64,000 nucleotides of DNA from an uncultured Saccharospirillaceae bacterium (GCA_947503895.1 CANNFT010000008.1:203883-267882), one strand, 5' to 3'; counted from the first letter of the stretch, positions 18,608 through 28,735 are shown. The notes: a model not told the origin generated them from the letters alone. A program made the numbers and translations.

Positions 18608-20722
18608 ATGAATGGCAAGCGTTGGACACTGAGCGGCGGTGGTTTTCGTCAGAGTAATTCTATAAGAAATATCGGTTGTACTTTTATTCAGATATGCGTG
18701 ATAACACTCGTTTCTGTCACGCTAACCGCATGCTTAGAATCAAACACCCAGCCCAAATTTATCCAAGGTCATATCGACTATCAATACTATGATGGTCAAT
18801 CCGATGATCTTTTAACCGCAGGGCTTGGGATAACCGGTTTATTAAATACGGTTCCGCCCCAGCCCCATTCAACGCCTAACCCTAGTCGAGCGGAACTGCG
18901 CAGGTTAACCATTTACAATAATTATAGAGCGCTAGTAGACCCAACGAATGCAGGAGGTTTTGGACGACTGTATGGTCCCAATGTTTTCCGCGGTGAATTG
19001 CAAACACATAACGGAAAAATTGCAGGTAAAGAGTATGTCGCACAGGCACGCTTCAATGGGCAGCCTTACGGTTTCACATTAATGGTTCAAATCCCCGATC
19101 ATTATAATCCTAAAAAAAGCTGTTTGGTGGTGGGGGCCTCCTCGGGTTCCCGCGGAATATATGGTGCAATCGGCACAGCAGGAGAGTGGGGGTTAAATCA
19201 AGGATGTATGGTGGCCTATACCGATAAAGGCAGTGGTGTGGGGTTACATGATTTTGATCAAAACATCGCGATAAATTTTTTGGGTGAAACCGTTCAAGCG
19301 ACCGAAAATAGTTCATTATTTTCTGTCAAAGAAGACCTCAGTGAATATCAAACACAATACCCAAACCGAGTTGCATTTAAGCATACCTATTCTGGAATGA
19401 ATATTGAGCGCTATTGGGGTGAATACGTTTTAGCGGCTATTGAGTTTGCCTTCTATATTGCAAACCTACCAGAAAATTTTGGTAAACCCGCAATGACGAA
19501 AACAATAAAAATAATCAAACCCGAAAATACTTGGGTATTGGGCGCGAGTATTTCAAACGGAGGAGGGGCCGTACTCAGTGCTGCGGAAAAGGACATTAAA
19601 AAATGGATAGATGGGATTGTTGTCTCCGAGCCGAATATGACGTTAAAGCAAAAATTAGTAAAAGATTTCTCCATCGAGCAAGGCGAACAGTATTGGGATG
19701 TTATAGGACGCCCGTTATTTGATTACGCCACCTTGCTGAGTTTACTGCAGCCTTGTGCGAGTTTAGCGGGAGAAGCCGAGTCTTGGCCGTCGGGCAGTGA
19801 AGCTCGATGTATTGCGCTGGCAGAGGTCGGGCTTGTAGAAGGTGATCATGTAGCGGACTGGGTGGTGGATGCACAATCAAAATTAAATGCATATGGATTT
19901 GTGCCAGAGCAATCCTTCACACAGCATGCGAATAATACGATTCAAGTACCACAATCTTTAGCCATTAATTATGCTAATGCGTATGGGCGGTTTTCGGTGG
20001 TGAATGATGTTTGCCAGTTTTCTATGGCGTTTACTGGAGCAGAAGGCACACCGATAGCGGCAAACCAAGCACAACTAGCACTCAGTTTTGCCAATGCGAA
20101 TGGCATCGCACCGACTGCCGGCGTGCAGCTCATCAATAATCAAAATAATTTGATTGATCGTTTTTCTACACCGGATCAAAACTTTGCGGGGCATCTATGT
20201 TTAAGGCAATTATGGACGGGTAACCATGAAGCCAGTAAACGCGTTAAAAAAGGGGTTCAAGCTGTACAATTGAATGCTAAAAAATTGCAGGCCCCTGCAA
20301 TTATTTTACACGGCCGCGCAGACGCTATTATCCCGGTGAATCATAGTTCCCGCCCCTATTATATGCAGTCTCATATACGCTCAATCTCTGAAAACGTTGG
20401 CAGCATTCATGCTCACCCTGTGACCTATATTGAGGTACTCAACACACAGCATTTGGATGCTTTAAATGCCATTATTCCCGCCTATAAAACGCGTTATGTT
20501 GGGCTGCACTATTACTTTTCTCAGGCCATGGACCTTATGTATGATCACCTATCGAAGGGAAGTCGCCTTCCAGATACCCAAGTTATTCAACCTGAAACCC
20601 GAGAAAGCGCGGATGCATGGTTACAGCATGCCCATTACCCTGCATTGATGCGAACAGTGCCTGATCACTGTCAATTCAAATTAAAAGGCCAGCATTTAAC
20701 GGTGCCTGAAACCTGTTCATAG
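18608..20722 (+). CDS. Lipoprotein D-(-)-3-hydroxybutyrate oligomer hydrolase
   Basis: 704 residues from ATG 18608, with GGGAG 8 bases upstream. The N-terminus has a basic region, a hydrophobic segment and the lipobox LTAC (Cys42), so the mature protein is probably a membrane lipoprotein. The body resembles 3HB-oligomer hydrolases, which split short hydroxybutyrate oligomers released from polyhydroxybutyrate: GASSGSRGIYGAIG, the Ser-rich elbow LGASISNGGG (Ser314/316) and LHGRADAIIPVNHSSRPYY with the likely catalytic Asp, and HLDAL with a His. It sits alone between thrC and recJ, an unusual place, which suggests a local insertion. Confidence 0.85.
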   Translation: MNGKRWTLSGGGFRQSNSIRNIGCTFIQICVITLVSVTLTACLESNTQPKFIQGHIDYQYYDGQSDDLLTAGLGITGLLNTVPPQPHSTPNPSRAELRRLTIYNNYRALVDPTNAGGFGRLYGPNVFRGELQTHNGKIAGKEYVAQARFNGQPYGFTLMVQIPDHYNPKKSCLVVGASSGSRGIYGAIGTAGEWGLNQGCMVAYTDKGSGVGLHDFDQNIAINFLGETVQATENSSLFSVKEDLSEYQTQYPNRVAFKHTYSGMNIERYWGEYVLAAIEFAFYIANLPENFGKPAMTKTIKIIKPENTWVLGASISNGGGAVLSAAEKDIKKWIDGIVVSEPNMTLKQKLVKDFSIEQGEQYWDVIGRPLFDYATLLSLLQPCASLAGEAESWPSGSEARCIALAEVGLVEGDHVADWVVDAQSKLNAYGFVPEQSFTQHANNTIQVPQSLAINYANAYGRFSVVNDVCQFSMAFTGAEGTPIAANQAQLALSFANANGIAPTAGVQLINNQNNLIDRFSTPDQNFAGHLCLRQLWTGNHEASKRVKKGVQAVQLNAKKLQAPAIILHGRADAIIPVNHSSRPYYMQSHIRSISENVGSIHAHPVTYIEVLNTQHLDALNAIIPAYKTRYVGLHYYFSQAMDLMYDHLSKGSRLPDTQVIQPETRESADAWLQHAHYPALMRTVPDHCQFKLKGQHLTVPETCS

Positions 20723-20913
20723 CGATCAAATAGGCGAGGCAAGGGGGGGCGACAGTGTATCCGCTCTCCAGTACGTGAATGGCTGGCTGATTGTCTTTTT
20801 GTTCTGAACACTGCGTGGTAGCCGAGCGAATTCGAGTGATGAATCAAATAAAGCGTTAATGGACGCTAACCTATCTTCGGTTTCAAGGTGATGCGCTTTT
20901 ATGGGACACAAGA

Positions 20914-20919
20914 TATAAT
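20914..20919 (+). promoter_or_regulatory. -10 box very close to recJ start
   Basis: TATAAT ends only 8 bases before the recJ ATG, so transcription from it would begin at or next to the start codon. No ribosome site is seen between them. No good -35 is visible. Confidence 0.35.
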
Positions 20920-20927
20920 CCCGCCTT

Positions 20928-22643
20928 ATGACTATTCTCATCGAACGCCGCCCATCTGACCTTTCATTACCGCTTATTGAGCGGATCATCCAATCCCGTG
21001 GCTTGACCACCGCCGCACTGGACTTTGGTTTGAATGGCATGTTGGACTTTTCTAGCTTAAAAGGAATCGACCGCGCTGTTGAATTGCTGGGGCATGCCAT
21101 TCGCCATAAGCAACGAATCTTAATAATCGGTGACTTTGACGTAGACGGTGCCACCAGTACCAGTCTGGCTGTGGAGTGCCTCCATAAAATGGGCGCTGAT
21201 TGGGTGCATTATTTGGTCCCGAATCGATTTGAATTTGGCTATGGGTTGTCGGAACCCATCGTTCAATTGGCGTATGAAGAATACCGTCCGGATATTCTTG
21301 TGACAGTAGACAATGGCATTTCCAGCTATGAAGGCATAGAGCGTGCGCATGCATTAGGTATGAAAGTGGTGGTAACAGACCACCATCTACCTGCGTCGGA
21401 TAATCCCGCTGAGTTACCGGATGCCGATGCAATTGTGAATCCCAGCCAGCCGGGTTGTGAGTTTCCCTCTAAAGCAGCCTGTGGTTGTGGTGTTATTTTT
21501 TATGTCATGTGCGCTTTGCGTCGGTACTTACTTGAGCAAAAAATGCTTTTCCCAACCAATGCCCCCAACATGGCTCAATATCTAGATTTAGTGGCATTGG
21601 CGACCGTCGCAGATGTTGTTCCGCTGGATGACAATAATCGTATTCTGGTTGAACAAGGGCTGCGTCGAATTCGAAAAGGCCATGCTCGCCCCGGCATTTT
21701 GGCATTATTGAATGTGGCCAAGAAAACACCTGAGCGATTAACCAGTAAAGATTTTGGTTTTGCACTCGGTCCTCGTTTAAATGCGGCGGGCCGCATGGAT
21801 GATATGAGTATTGGCATCGAATGTTTACTGGCGCAAAGCCAAGCGCGTGCCGATCAAATTGCGCAAACTCTAGATGAGCTAAATCAAGACAGAAAAAATG
21901 TTGAAGCAGGAATGCAGCAAGAAGCATTGGCGCAATTATCTTCTATTCAACTGAATGAACAATCGTTACCGTCCGCACTGGTTCTATTCAATGCAAATTG
22001 GCACCAAGGTGTCGTGGGTTTATTAGCATCACGTATTAAAGAGCGTTATTTTCGACCTGTCATTGTCTTTGCTCCAAATGAAGATGGCACAGAATTGAAG
22101 GGTTCAGGACGTTCAATTCCAGGCTTTCATATGAGGGACGCGCTTGACCTAGTGGCTAAACGCATTCCACACGTTTTGAGTAAATTTGGCGGACATGCAA
22201 TGGCGGCTGGTTTAAGTATTGCGCCAGAACATTTGAGTGTATTCCAGACGACTTTTGAAGAAGTAGCTCAATCATTGGTGCACGCAGACATGCTAACGCA
22301 TACAGTGGTTACAGACGGCGCTCCATCCGCTCAAGAATACGACACGACATTAGCCCATCAGCTTCGAGTGTGCGCACCTTGGGGCCAGCAGTTTCCAGAA
22401 CCTTTGTTTGATGCGACCTTTGAAATAATTAATCAACGCATTGTCGGTGAGCGGCACCTCAAGATGACATTAAGAGAAACAGAACACCGTACTGTTGTCG
22501 ATGCGATTGCCTTTAATATCGACACTAAAGCTTGGCCTAATAAAGATAATCCTAATATTCATATCGTCTTCGAACTCGATGCAAACTTTTTTCGTAATGA
22601 ATGGCGATTACAACTGCTGGTGAAACACATACAACTTTGCTGA
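20928..22643 (+). CDS. recJ: Single-stranded-DNA-specific exonuclease RecJ
   Basis: 571 residues, normal length. A 5'-3' ssDNA exonuclease for recombination and mismatch repair. DHH-family motifs are visible: GDFDVDGATST (about 68-78), VTVDNGISSYEG, VTDHHLPA (about 147-154) and NAAGRMDDM, and the DHHA1 part KFGGHAMAAGLSI (about 420). The C-terminal OB-like domain ends NEWRLQLLVKHIQLC. Start ATG 20928 gives a normal N-terminus but has no Shine-Dalgarno site. In related genomes recJ lies close to thrC, as here. Confidence 0.97.
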   Translation: MTILIERRPSDLSLPLIERIIQSRGLTTAALDFGLNGMLDFSSLKGIDRAVELLGHAIRHKQRILIIGDFDVDGATSTSLAVECLHKMGADWVHYLVPNRFEFGYGLSEPIVQLAYEEYRPDILVTVDNGISSYEGIERAHALGMKVVVTDHHLPASDNPAELPDADAIVNPSQPGCEFPSKAACGCGVIFYVMCALRRYLLEQKMLFPTNAPNMAQYLDLVALATVADVVPLDDNNRILVEQGLRRIRKGHARPGILALLNVAKKTPERLTSKDFGFALGPRLNAAGRMDDMSIGIECLLAQSQARADQIAQTLDELNQDRKNVEAGMQQEALAQLSSIQLNEQSLPSALVLFNANWHQGVVGLLASRIKERYFRPVIVFAPNEDGTELKGSGRSIPGFHMRDALDLVAKRIPHVLSKFGGHAMAAGLSIAPEHLSVFQTTFEEVAQSLVHADMLTHTVVTDGAPSAQEYDTTLAHQLRVCAPWGQQFPEPLFDATFEIINQRIVGERHLKMTLRETEHRTVVDAIAFNIDTKAWPNKDNPNIHIVFELDANFFRNEWRLQLLVKHIQLC

Positions 22644-22889
22644 GGTGTAAATGCTCGCAGCTCCATAATGATGTACGAATAAGTTCTCCCATCTTTTTCT
22701 AATCAGAATTTCATTTGCGCGCCTTTAGCATTCATAAAGGCTCCAATAGCCATGAATCTGGCTTCTTCACCGTTTTTTACGCCGTCATACTTTGCTACTG
22801 TAACGGCAGAATTGGTCTGCTGTCTGTAAAGTACAAAATCAACGTACCAACATATCCGATCACGCATAATAATAAACAGAGGGTGCTGT

Positions 22890-23774
22890 ATGACTGATGG
22901 AATCATGCTGACGGTGATTGTTCCGTTAGCTATGTTTTTAATGATGTTTGGTTTAGGTACAACGTTAAATACAGATGCATTAAAAGCGGCTCTAAAAAAT
23001 CGATTGAGTTTATCCGTTGGCTTATTCGCGCAAATCCTAGTGGTCCCCATATGTGGTGCAATCACCATACTGATGTTTGATCTTCCGGTTGAATTTAAGC
23101 TGGGAATCATGCTATTGGCTTGTTGTCCTGGCGGTACCAGTTCGAATTTATTTTGTCATCTTGGGCGTGGGAATTTGGCTTTATCAGTATCCTTAACAGC
23201 ATTGTCGAGTTTAGTGGTTTTAATCACCATGCCGTTGATATTACAGCTAACAGCGTTCTTATTATTGGAAAACGGTCAACCCATCGATATTCCACAATTA
23301 GAAATATTGAAACGTTTGTTTTTCATGACACTGCTACCAATTGCCTGCGGCGTGATGTTATGCCATTACAGCCCTAAAATTGGCCGTTTTATTGCCGATC
23401 GAACGGGCACCGTAGGGTTATTATTCTTAATTTTTTTAGCCGCACTCATACTCTTTAAAGAATGGGCGCTGTTTGTTCAGTATCTGCCGATTATGGGATT
23501 AACGATTGCCTTTTTTATGGGGTGCATATTGACGGTCGTGATGATCATGCTGAGATATTTTCCGATGCACGATAAAGAAAAATTTACCATCTTTGTTGAA
23601 GCGAGCATACAAAGTTCTGCGTTAGCCATGTTCATTTCACTCACCGTATTAGATGACGGTGCAAAGTCAGCGATTCCTGCAGGTTTATATTCACTCGCCA
23701 TGTACATAGTGGGTTTTACACTGGTTTATTGGCACAGAAGAAAACGTTTGCTCGGTCAGGAGGTAGCGGCTTAA
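22890..23774 (+). CDS. Bile acid:sodium symporter (BASS) family transporter
   Basis: 294 residues and about nine to ten membrane helices. The start LTVIVPLAMFLMMFGLGTTL and the motif CCPGGTSSNLFCHLGRGNLALSVSL are the core of the BASS fold, including the crossing helices that hold Na+. Bacterial members move organic anions such as pantoate or keto acids; the substrate cannot be told. GAGGGTGCTGT precedes ATG 22890. It stands alone. Confidence 0.85.
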   Translation: MTDGIMLTVIVPLAMFLMMFGLGTTLNTDALKAALKNRLSLSVGLFAQILVVPICGAITILMFDLPVEFKLGIMLLACCPGGTSSNLFCHLGRGNLALSVSLTALSSLVVLITMPLILQLTAFLLLENGQPIDIPQLEILKRLFFMTLLPIACGVMLCHYSPKIGRFIADRTGTVGLLFLIFLAALILFKEWALFVQYLPIMGLTIAFFMGCILTVVMIMLRYFPMHDKEKFTIFVEASIQSSALAMFISLTVLDDGAKSAIPAGLYSLAMYIVGFTLVYWHRRKRLLGQEVAA

Positions 23775-23792
23775 TATCGCTAGGGAAGAGAT

Positions 23793-23820
23793 TTGTGTAC
23801 CTCTGAGAAGAAGTACACAA
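23793..23820. terminator. Inverted repeat after BASS gene
   Basis: Perfect 8-bp stem TTGTGTAC/GTACACAA with 12-base loop; no T run. Confidence 0.45.
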
Positions 23821-23891
23821 TGTTTCAATTAAGCATCCAAATGTTGACGTTTGAATAAGAATGGTCCCCTAATTACATCATTTACACCGTG

Positions 23892-23918
23892 GCTGATTTA
23901 GTAATGCAGTAAATCAGC
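23892..23918. terminator. Inverted repeat before the convergent 92-residue gene end
   Basis: Perfect 9-bp stem GCTGATTTA/TAAATCAGC with 9-base loop, without a T run on either side. Possible terminator for the minus-strand gene. Confidence 0.4.
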
Positions 23919-23968
23919 GTATAGCAATAACGAAGGCAACTCTTCCGCTCTGCTAGCTATCGGACGGT

Positions 23969-24247
23969 TTAGTGAATAATCAGGGGTAATTGCTTTGGCC
24001 AGTTATCTTCAATATCTTTTTTGAAATCACCCTTGAAACGGTCGATCTCATTAAAACTTTCTTGTTTCTCCACTTCAAAATAAATGGTATCGGTTTCTGG
24101 TGGATAAATTTTTACGCTCGCACCTTGCGTCGCGATATTTCTTTCTCCGTGCATCATATCCTTGAACTGAAGATATATTTCTTCATACGTATTCCCTTCA
24201 ATCGTAACTTCACATTCCGTGGTAAAGCGAAAAGTCATTTTGGCCAT
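23969..24247 (-). CDS. Small hypothetical protein
   Basis: 92 residues. AGGAG lies about 8 bases before the ATG, supporting a real gene. The sequence alternates beta-rich and charged stretches (MTFRFTTECEVTIEGNTYEE, later TDTIYFEVEKQESFNEI), without signal peptide or membrane segment. I do not recognise the family. TATAAT on the minus strand (24278-24283) is a likely -10 box about 30 bases upstream. It has no obvious partner genes. Confidence 0.6.
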   Translation of the reverse strand: MAKMTFRFTTECEVTIEGNTYEEIYLQFKDMMHGERNIATQGASVKIYPPETDTIYFEVEKQESFNEIDRFKGDFKKDIEDNWPKQLPLIIH

Positions 24248-24699
24248 TGCATGCTCCTGGAATGATTACACCTCTATATTATAGTTGCTTCAGCTTCGCT
24301 GATGACCACGCGAGTTGGATAAAGTGAAGATTATAAAAAAGCAGCTTTAGAGCATTTTCATCCATAGCCGTGTTTGGCGGTGTGCGGCCATTCATACCTT
24401 GTATTCTGTACTGAAACACTTCGACAGTTATTCCAATTATGTTTAAAAAGTATGCACAAATAGGTTGTTTGACTAAGGCCATACCCAATCTGGAATATTG
24501 GGTTACCCCATTCATTAATATCCGCCCATCATTGACATCGCCCGTGGCTCAAAGCATTGACGATGAGCATCGTGGCGACACTCGTCCCAAAATAACTAAA
24601 TGAACGTGATAACAAAATTACCACAATTCCCTATTGAGTTTATTAAACGCTTGTTAGAAAGTGGTATAACAATAATAAAAAACGGAATAAGGATGCAAT
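24248..24699. other. Intergenic region before acyl-CoA ligase gene
   Basis: Apart from the -10 box of the minus-strand gene, it holds a perfect hairpin ACCCAAT/ATTGGGT at 24483-24503. No coding frame is convincing. GGAATAAGGA before 24700 is the ribosome site of the ligase gene. Confidence 0.5.
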
Positions 24700-26340
24700 A
24701 TGCTCGGTCAAATGCAAGACAGCCCACTGCTCGTAAGTCAGCTCATAGACTTTGCCGCTAAGGTCTACCCCTCTCAAACCATTACCACTAAAACCGTTGA
24801 AGGCGAACTTCATCAATATACCTTCAAAGAATCGGCGAAACGCAGTAAACAATTAGCACAAGCGCTATTGCGATTAGGTCTTGGTGAAGGTGATGTCGTG
24901 GCGACAATGGCGTGGAATACCTACCGGCATTATGAATGTTGGTATGGCATTTCTGGCATAGGGGCAGTGTTGCACACAGTCAACCCACGCTTATTTGCCG
25001 AACAGCTTGTTTACATCATTAACCATGCTGAAGATCAGTACATAATGGTGGACTTAACCTTTGTGCCCTTATTGGAATCCATCCAAGATTTATTACCCAG
25101 TGTAAAAGGCTATATCTTTTTGACCGATGAAGCTCATATGCCTGAAACCGTACTTAAAAATGTGCACTGCTACGAAACACTGTTGGCACAGGAAGACGGC
25201 GATATGGAATGGCCATCGTTGGATGAGTCACAGGCCAGTTCTTTGTGCTATACGTCTGGCACGACAGGTAATCCTAAAGGCGTGATCTACAGCCACCGAT
25301 CCAGCGTTTTACACAGCTGGGCGGTGTGTGCGAAATCCGGTATGGGATTGGATGCCAGCGAAAGCGTGTTACCCATTGTGCCCATGTTTCACGCCAACGC
25401 TTGGGGTTTGGTATATGCGACCGCCATGGCTGGATCTCGGGTTGTTTTGCCTGGGCCACACTTAGATGGAGCCAATATCTGCCAATTGATCAACGAACAA
25501 AAGATCGATTTTACCGCTGCTGTGCCCACTGTATGGACCATGTTGCTGAACTATTTAGAAACCACCGGAAACACCATTGATTGTTTGCAAAGTGTGATAA
25601 TCGGTGGTTCTGCCGTACCACGTGCCATGATTGAGACTTTTGAGCAAAAGTATGGGGTTGAGGTTTGGCAAGCGTGGGGCATGACGGAGCTTAGTCCACT
25701 CGGCACCATCAACAAACCACAAGCCCAGCATCGTGAATGGGATTATCAGCGACAATTGGATGTGAAAGTTAAACAGGGGCGCGCTGTGTTTGGCATTGAT
25801 ATGACCATCATGGACGATGAGGGCAATGAATTAGCCCATGACGGTGTGGCGTTTGGACGATTAATGGTGAAAGGCCCTTGGGTCGTAGATGGTTACTTTA
25901 AGTCTAAAAATACTGCATTGGATGACAATGGCTGGTTCGACACAGGAGATGTGGCCACCATTGATGCCAGTGGCAATATGCAAATTACGGATCGTTCCAA
26001 GGATGTCATAAAGTCGGGTGGGGAGTGGATTAGCTCAATTGACTTAGAAAATGCTGCCATGGGGCATCCTGAGGTATTAGAAGCCGCCGTGATTGGCGTT
26101 CATCACCCGAAATGGGAAGAGCGTCCTTTGATGATCGTGGTACCCAAAACACCCGCGACGCCACCGTCAGCAGAGGCCATCTCTGAGTTTTTGACTTCAA
26201 GGGTCGCAAAGTGGTGGCTGCCAGACGCCATTGAAATCGTTAAGGAGATCCCCCATACGGCTACGGGCAAAATAAACAAAGTGGCATTAAGAACACAGTT
26301 TAAAGATTACGTGCTATCGACGAATACGGAAATGGCTTAG
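24700..26340 (+). CDS. AlkK-like medium/long-chain acyl-CoA ligase
   Basis: 546 residues, AMP-forming ligase that turns a fatty acid into its CoA ester through an acyl-adenylate. Motifs: the P-loop-like SLCYTSGTTGNPKGVIYSH, WGMTELSPLGT and DNGWFDTGDVATID, and the C-terminal IPHTATGKINKVALR with the catalytic Lys. The N-terminal QLIDFAAKVYPSQTI and length are closest to AlkK-type enzymes. It probably feeds the beta-oxidation genes found 15 kb downstream (39975-43545). Confidence 0.9.
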   Translation: MLGQMQDSPLLVSQLIDFAAKVYPSQTITTKTVEGELHQYTFKESAKRSKQLAQALLRLGLGEGDVVATMAWNTYRHYECWYGISGIGAVLHTVNPRLFAEQLVYIINHAEDQYIMVDLTFVPLLESIQDLLPSVKGYIFLTDEAHMPETVLKNVHCYETLLAQEDGDMEWPSLDESQASSLCYTSGTTGNPKGVIYSHRSSVLHSWAVCAKSGMGLDASESVLPIVPMFHANAWGLVYATAMAGSRVVLPGPHLDGANICQLINEQKIDFTAAVPTVWTMLLNYLETTGNTIDCLQSVIIGGSAVPRAMIETFEQKYGVEVWQAWGMTELSPLGTINKPQAQHREWDYQRQLDVKVKQGRAVFGIDMTIMDDEGNELAHDGVAFGRLMVKGPWVVDGYFKSKNTALDDNGWFDTGDVATIDASGNMQITDRSKDVIKSGGEWISSIDLENAAMGHPEVLEAAVIGVHHPKWEERPLMIVVPKTPATPPSAEAISEFLTSRVAKWWLPDAIEIVKEIPHTATGKINKVALRTQFKDYVLSTNTEMA

Positions 26341-26362
26341 TGACGTAAAAGATGGCGAAAAT

Positions 26363-26396
26363 CATTAGAACAGGGACGTTTGCCCCTGTTCTAATG
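26363..26396. terminator. Bidirectional terminator
   Basis: Perfect 13-bp stem CATTAGAACAGGG / CCCTGTTCTAATG with an 8-base loop between convergent genes. Confidence 0.85.
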
Positions 26397-26415
26397 TTGT
26401 AGACGAATGGAATGT

Positions 26416-27048
26416 CTAGGCCAATACAGGGAATAGCCCTTTTAACCCATTAGCCAAAAACTCAATGGCTACGGCAGCCAATATCAAGCCCATAATTCGA
26501 GTGAATACATTCACACCAGTTTGGCTTAAGTATTTTGAGATGTAGCGTACAGACCGGAAGCATAAGTAAAGAATGGCGCTGACAATCAACAGAATCAACC
26601 CCACCAGCAAAAAGTGCAGGAAGCCTTCACCTTTATGCGTATAGAGGATGATCGTACTGATGGCACCTGGACCGGCTAACAATGGAATTGCCAACGGCAC
26701 CACGGTAATTGATTCTTTTTTCTCGCTTTCTTTTTGTTCCGCTTTTGTTTGTTTGATCTGGCTGGTTTTACCGTTCATCATGGCCATCGCCATCAGCATA
26801 ATTAAAATACCGCCCGCTACACGAAATGAACTAATCGTAATACCAAAAAAATCGAGAATAAATTCCCCAATCAACATCGATACCACCAATATAATAAACA
26901 CAGATGGCGGTGCCATTTTCGCCACATGATCACGCTCTGCATGATCCATGTGCGACGTTAAAGACATAAAAATAGGAATGGTGCCGATCGGGTTGATGAT
27001 CGCAATCATGCCAATCAGCATCTTTGTGTATTCTGTGTAATCCAACAT
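26416..27048 (-). CDS. MarC-family inner membrane protein
   Basis: 210 residues and six membrane helices. It opens with LIGMIAIINPIGTIPIFMSLT and has VVPLAIPLLAGPGAISTIIL after the charged loop, both hallmarks of the MarC/NAAT family. Once linked to multiple antibiotic resistance, the Escherichia coli founder has no proven role there. The loop at about 95-115 is rich in Lys and Glu. The gene is alone, minus strand. Confidence 0.88.
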   Translation of the reverse strand: MLDYTEYTKMLIGMIAIINPIGTIPIFMSLTSHMDHAERDHVAKMAPPSVFIILVVSMLIGEFILDFFGITISSFRVAGGILIMLMAMAMMNGKTSQIKQTKAEQKESEKKESITVVPLAIPLLAGPGAISTIILYTHKGEGFLHFLLVGLILLIVSAILYLCFRSVRYISKYLSQTGVNVFTRIMGLILAAVAIEFLANGLKGLFPVLA

Positions 27049-27321
27049 TCGATTCTGGTCGTCCTAGTGTGAATTAAGGTCGTTGCTTAAGCGCCGCACT
27101 TGTACGCGAATTGTTTATTGCTTTCAACAAAATATTGTTAATGCTACTTAGTTTTGAGCATAAGCAAGGACCTTCTTAAGAGCAAATGGCAAATTAACGT
27201 CATGTCATTAATACTGGCGCAAGTTTGACCATGCAGATCATCACGAGCGACTGAAGGCAGATCAAATCTGCCCAAGGTGCAAAGTGTCAGCGCACATTCC
27301 CATAGACATGTATCAATCGTT

Positions 27322-27798
27322 CTACGGGAATAGCGTTCGCTGTAAATAGGTATTTAACCAAAGCTCGATACCGTCTTGGTCCGCCTTTGAAAATCGCCCA
27401 ACGGATGGACTGTCGATGTCTAAAACACCTAAGAGCTTATCTTGGAACACTACAGGGAAAACGATTTCGCTGTTAGACGCAGCATCACACGCAATATGGC
27501 CTTCAAACTGATGCACATCTTCAATTCGCTGAATTGTACGAGTCGAAGCCGCTTTGCCACAAACACCTTTATCAAACGGTATGCGCACACAGGCAACCTT
27601 ACCTTGAAACGGACCTAACAGCAGTTCGTCGGGCTGGAGTGGGTCCACCCAATAAAATCCTGCCCAGTTAATGTCTTCCAGTTGCTCGAATATAAAGGCT
27701 GAGAACTGAGCCGAATTACACACAAAGTCGGTTTCACCTGACAACAAACTGTTGAGCTGTGAATTCAAAGCTGCATAATCTTGTTCAAATTGGGTCAT
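27322..27798 (-). CDS. msrC: Free methionine-(R)-sulfoxide reductase
   Basis: 158 residues counted from ATG 27798, chosen because AGGA lies 6 bases upstream; two earlier ATGs are in frame. A single GAF domain. The three redox cysteines in VACVRI (70), KGVCGKA (80) and HIACDAAS (104) have the spacing 10 and 24 of the Escherichia coli enzyme. It reduces the R form of free methionine sulfoxide using thioredoxin. With msrPQ elsewhere in the window it adds to methionine repair. Confidence 0.92.
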   Translation of the reverse strand: MTQFEQDYAALNSQLNSLLSGETDFVCNSAQFSAFIFEQLEDINWAGFYWVDPLQPDELLLGPFQGKVACVRIPFDKGVCGKAASTRTIQRIEDVHQFEGHIACDAASNSEIVFPVVFQDKLLGVLDIDSPSVGRFSKADQDGIELWLNTYLQRTLFP

Positions 27799-28477
27799 GG
27801 CCATTCCTACATCGTCATTAGATATCACGGCATGGTAGAGATTTTATCGCGAAAAAGTAACTGCATTTTTTACTTCGGGTAAGTACAAGATGTATAAGCA
27901 CACCCTAAGGTCATCGTACGTAAATGAATAGCACCGTCGCTTGAGTGAGAAGTTGACATAAAGACTTTCAGGCACGCATTCTACGCTAGACCATTAACGA
28001 TTTATTACCCGCATGGTGATAGGCTCGAATATGTTGCGGATGGCCGTTAGCTAATATGAGCGCCAGTTAATGATTAGAAGTCCATTTCGCAATGGCTAAG
28101 TTTTTAGTCATCTAAGATAAATACGTTTGATTCATTAGCACAGTTTTCACTATACCCAGCGTTAAAATTAGGAATTGCTATGCAGACAAACGGATCTGAA
28201 TGTTTGTTATTGTTAGCATGATTCAATTAACTTTTACTTAGCTGCTTGAGAAGTAAATGAATTTAACTAAAGGGTGCGCGTGCCCACCATGACCTAAATT
28301 TAAAGTAAAGGGTCATAACTTCTACGGCTCTGGCCATAACCTTTTGACTAGTCTCCTCAGCAAAAATGAATTCGTCAGCACGATGGTTCTTACCCATTTC
28401 AATAGGAGTTTAATGTCGTCTTGGGAAGGCTGGAACAAGTGCTGAAGATTGCCAGCAATATTAATATGCGGTGAGGT

Positions 28478-28615
28478 TTAATTTCGTTCTGGGCAATGCC
28501 ACCTTCCTTCGGTAGAAGACTTTAAATCTTTACGCCACGCCAGATATTCATTGTTGAGAAATAAATCGTGAATAAAAGTCGAGAGTTCTTTTTCTGTTTC
28601 TTCCAGGTCATGCAT
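28478..28615 (-). CDS. Possible small protein or gene remnant
   Basis: 45 residues beginning MHDLEETEKELSTFIHDLFL and ending GRWHCPERN. Charged, helix-prone, with codons normal for the region. No clear ribosome site and no recognised family. It may be the end of a decayed gene in this otherwise empty stretch. Confidence 0.25.
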   Translation of the reverse strand: MHDLEETEKELSTFIHDLFLNNEYLAWRKDLKSSTEGRWHCPERN

Positions 28616-28698
28616 GGTTCATTCAATGGCTGCATTGTACGCTCAGTTAATTAATAATGTACCAGACCTCATCAAGTATATTCGTATATTGAGAATGT

Positions 28699-28735
28699 AA
28701 AAAAGGCGCAAAACGGGTGAAGTTTGACGCCTTTA
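28699..28735 (-). terminator. Terminator of acyl-CoA dehydrogenase gene
   Basis: Stem AAAGGCG/CGCCTTT extended by AAA/TTT; on the minus strand it is followed by a run of T. Confidence 0.75.

Noticed and set aside
22715..22897. 60-codon frame before the BASS transporter
   Set aside because: No ribosome site, overlaps the transporter start, and no protein-like pattern.
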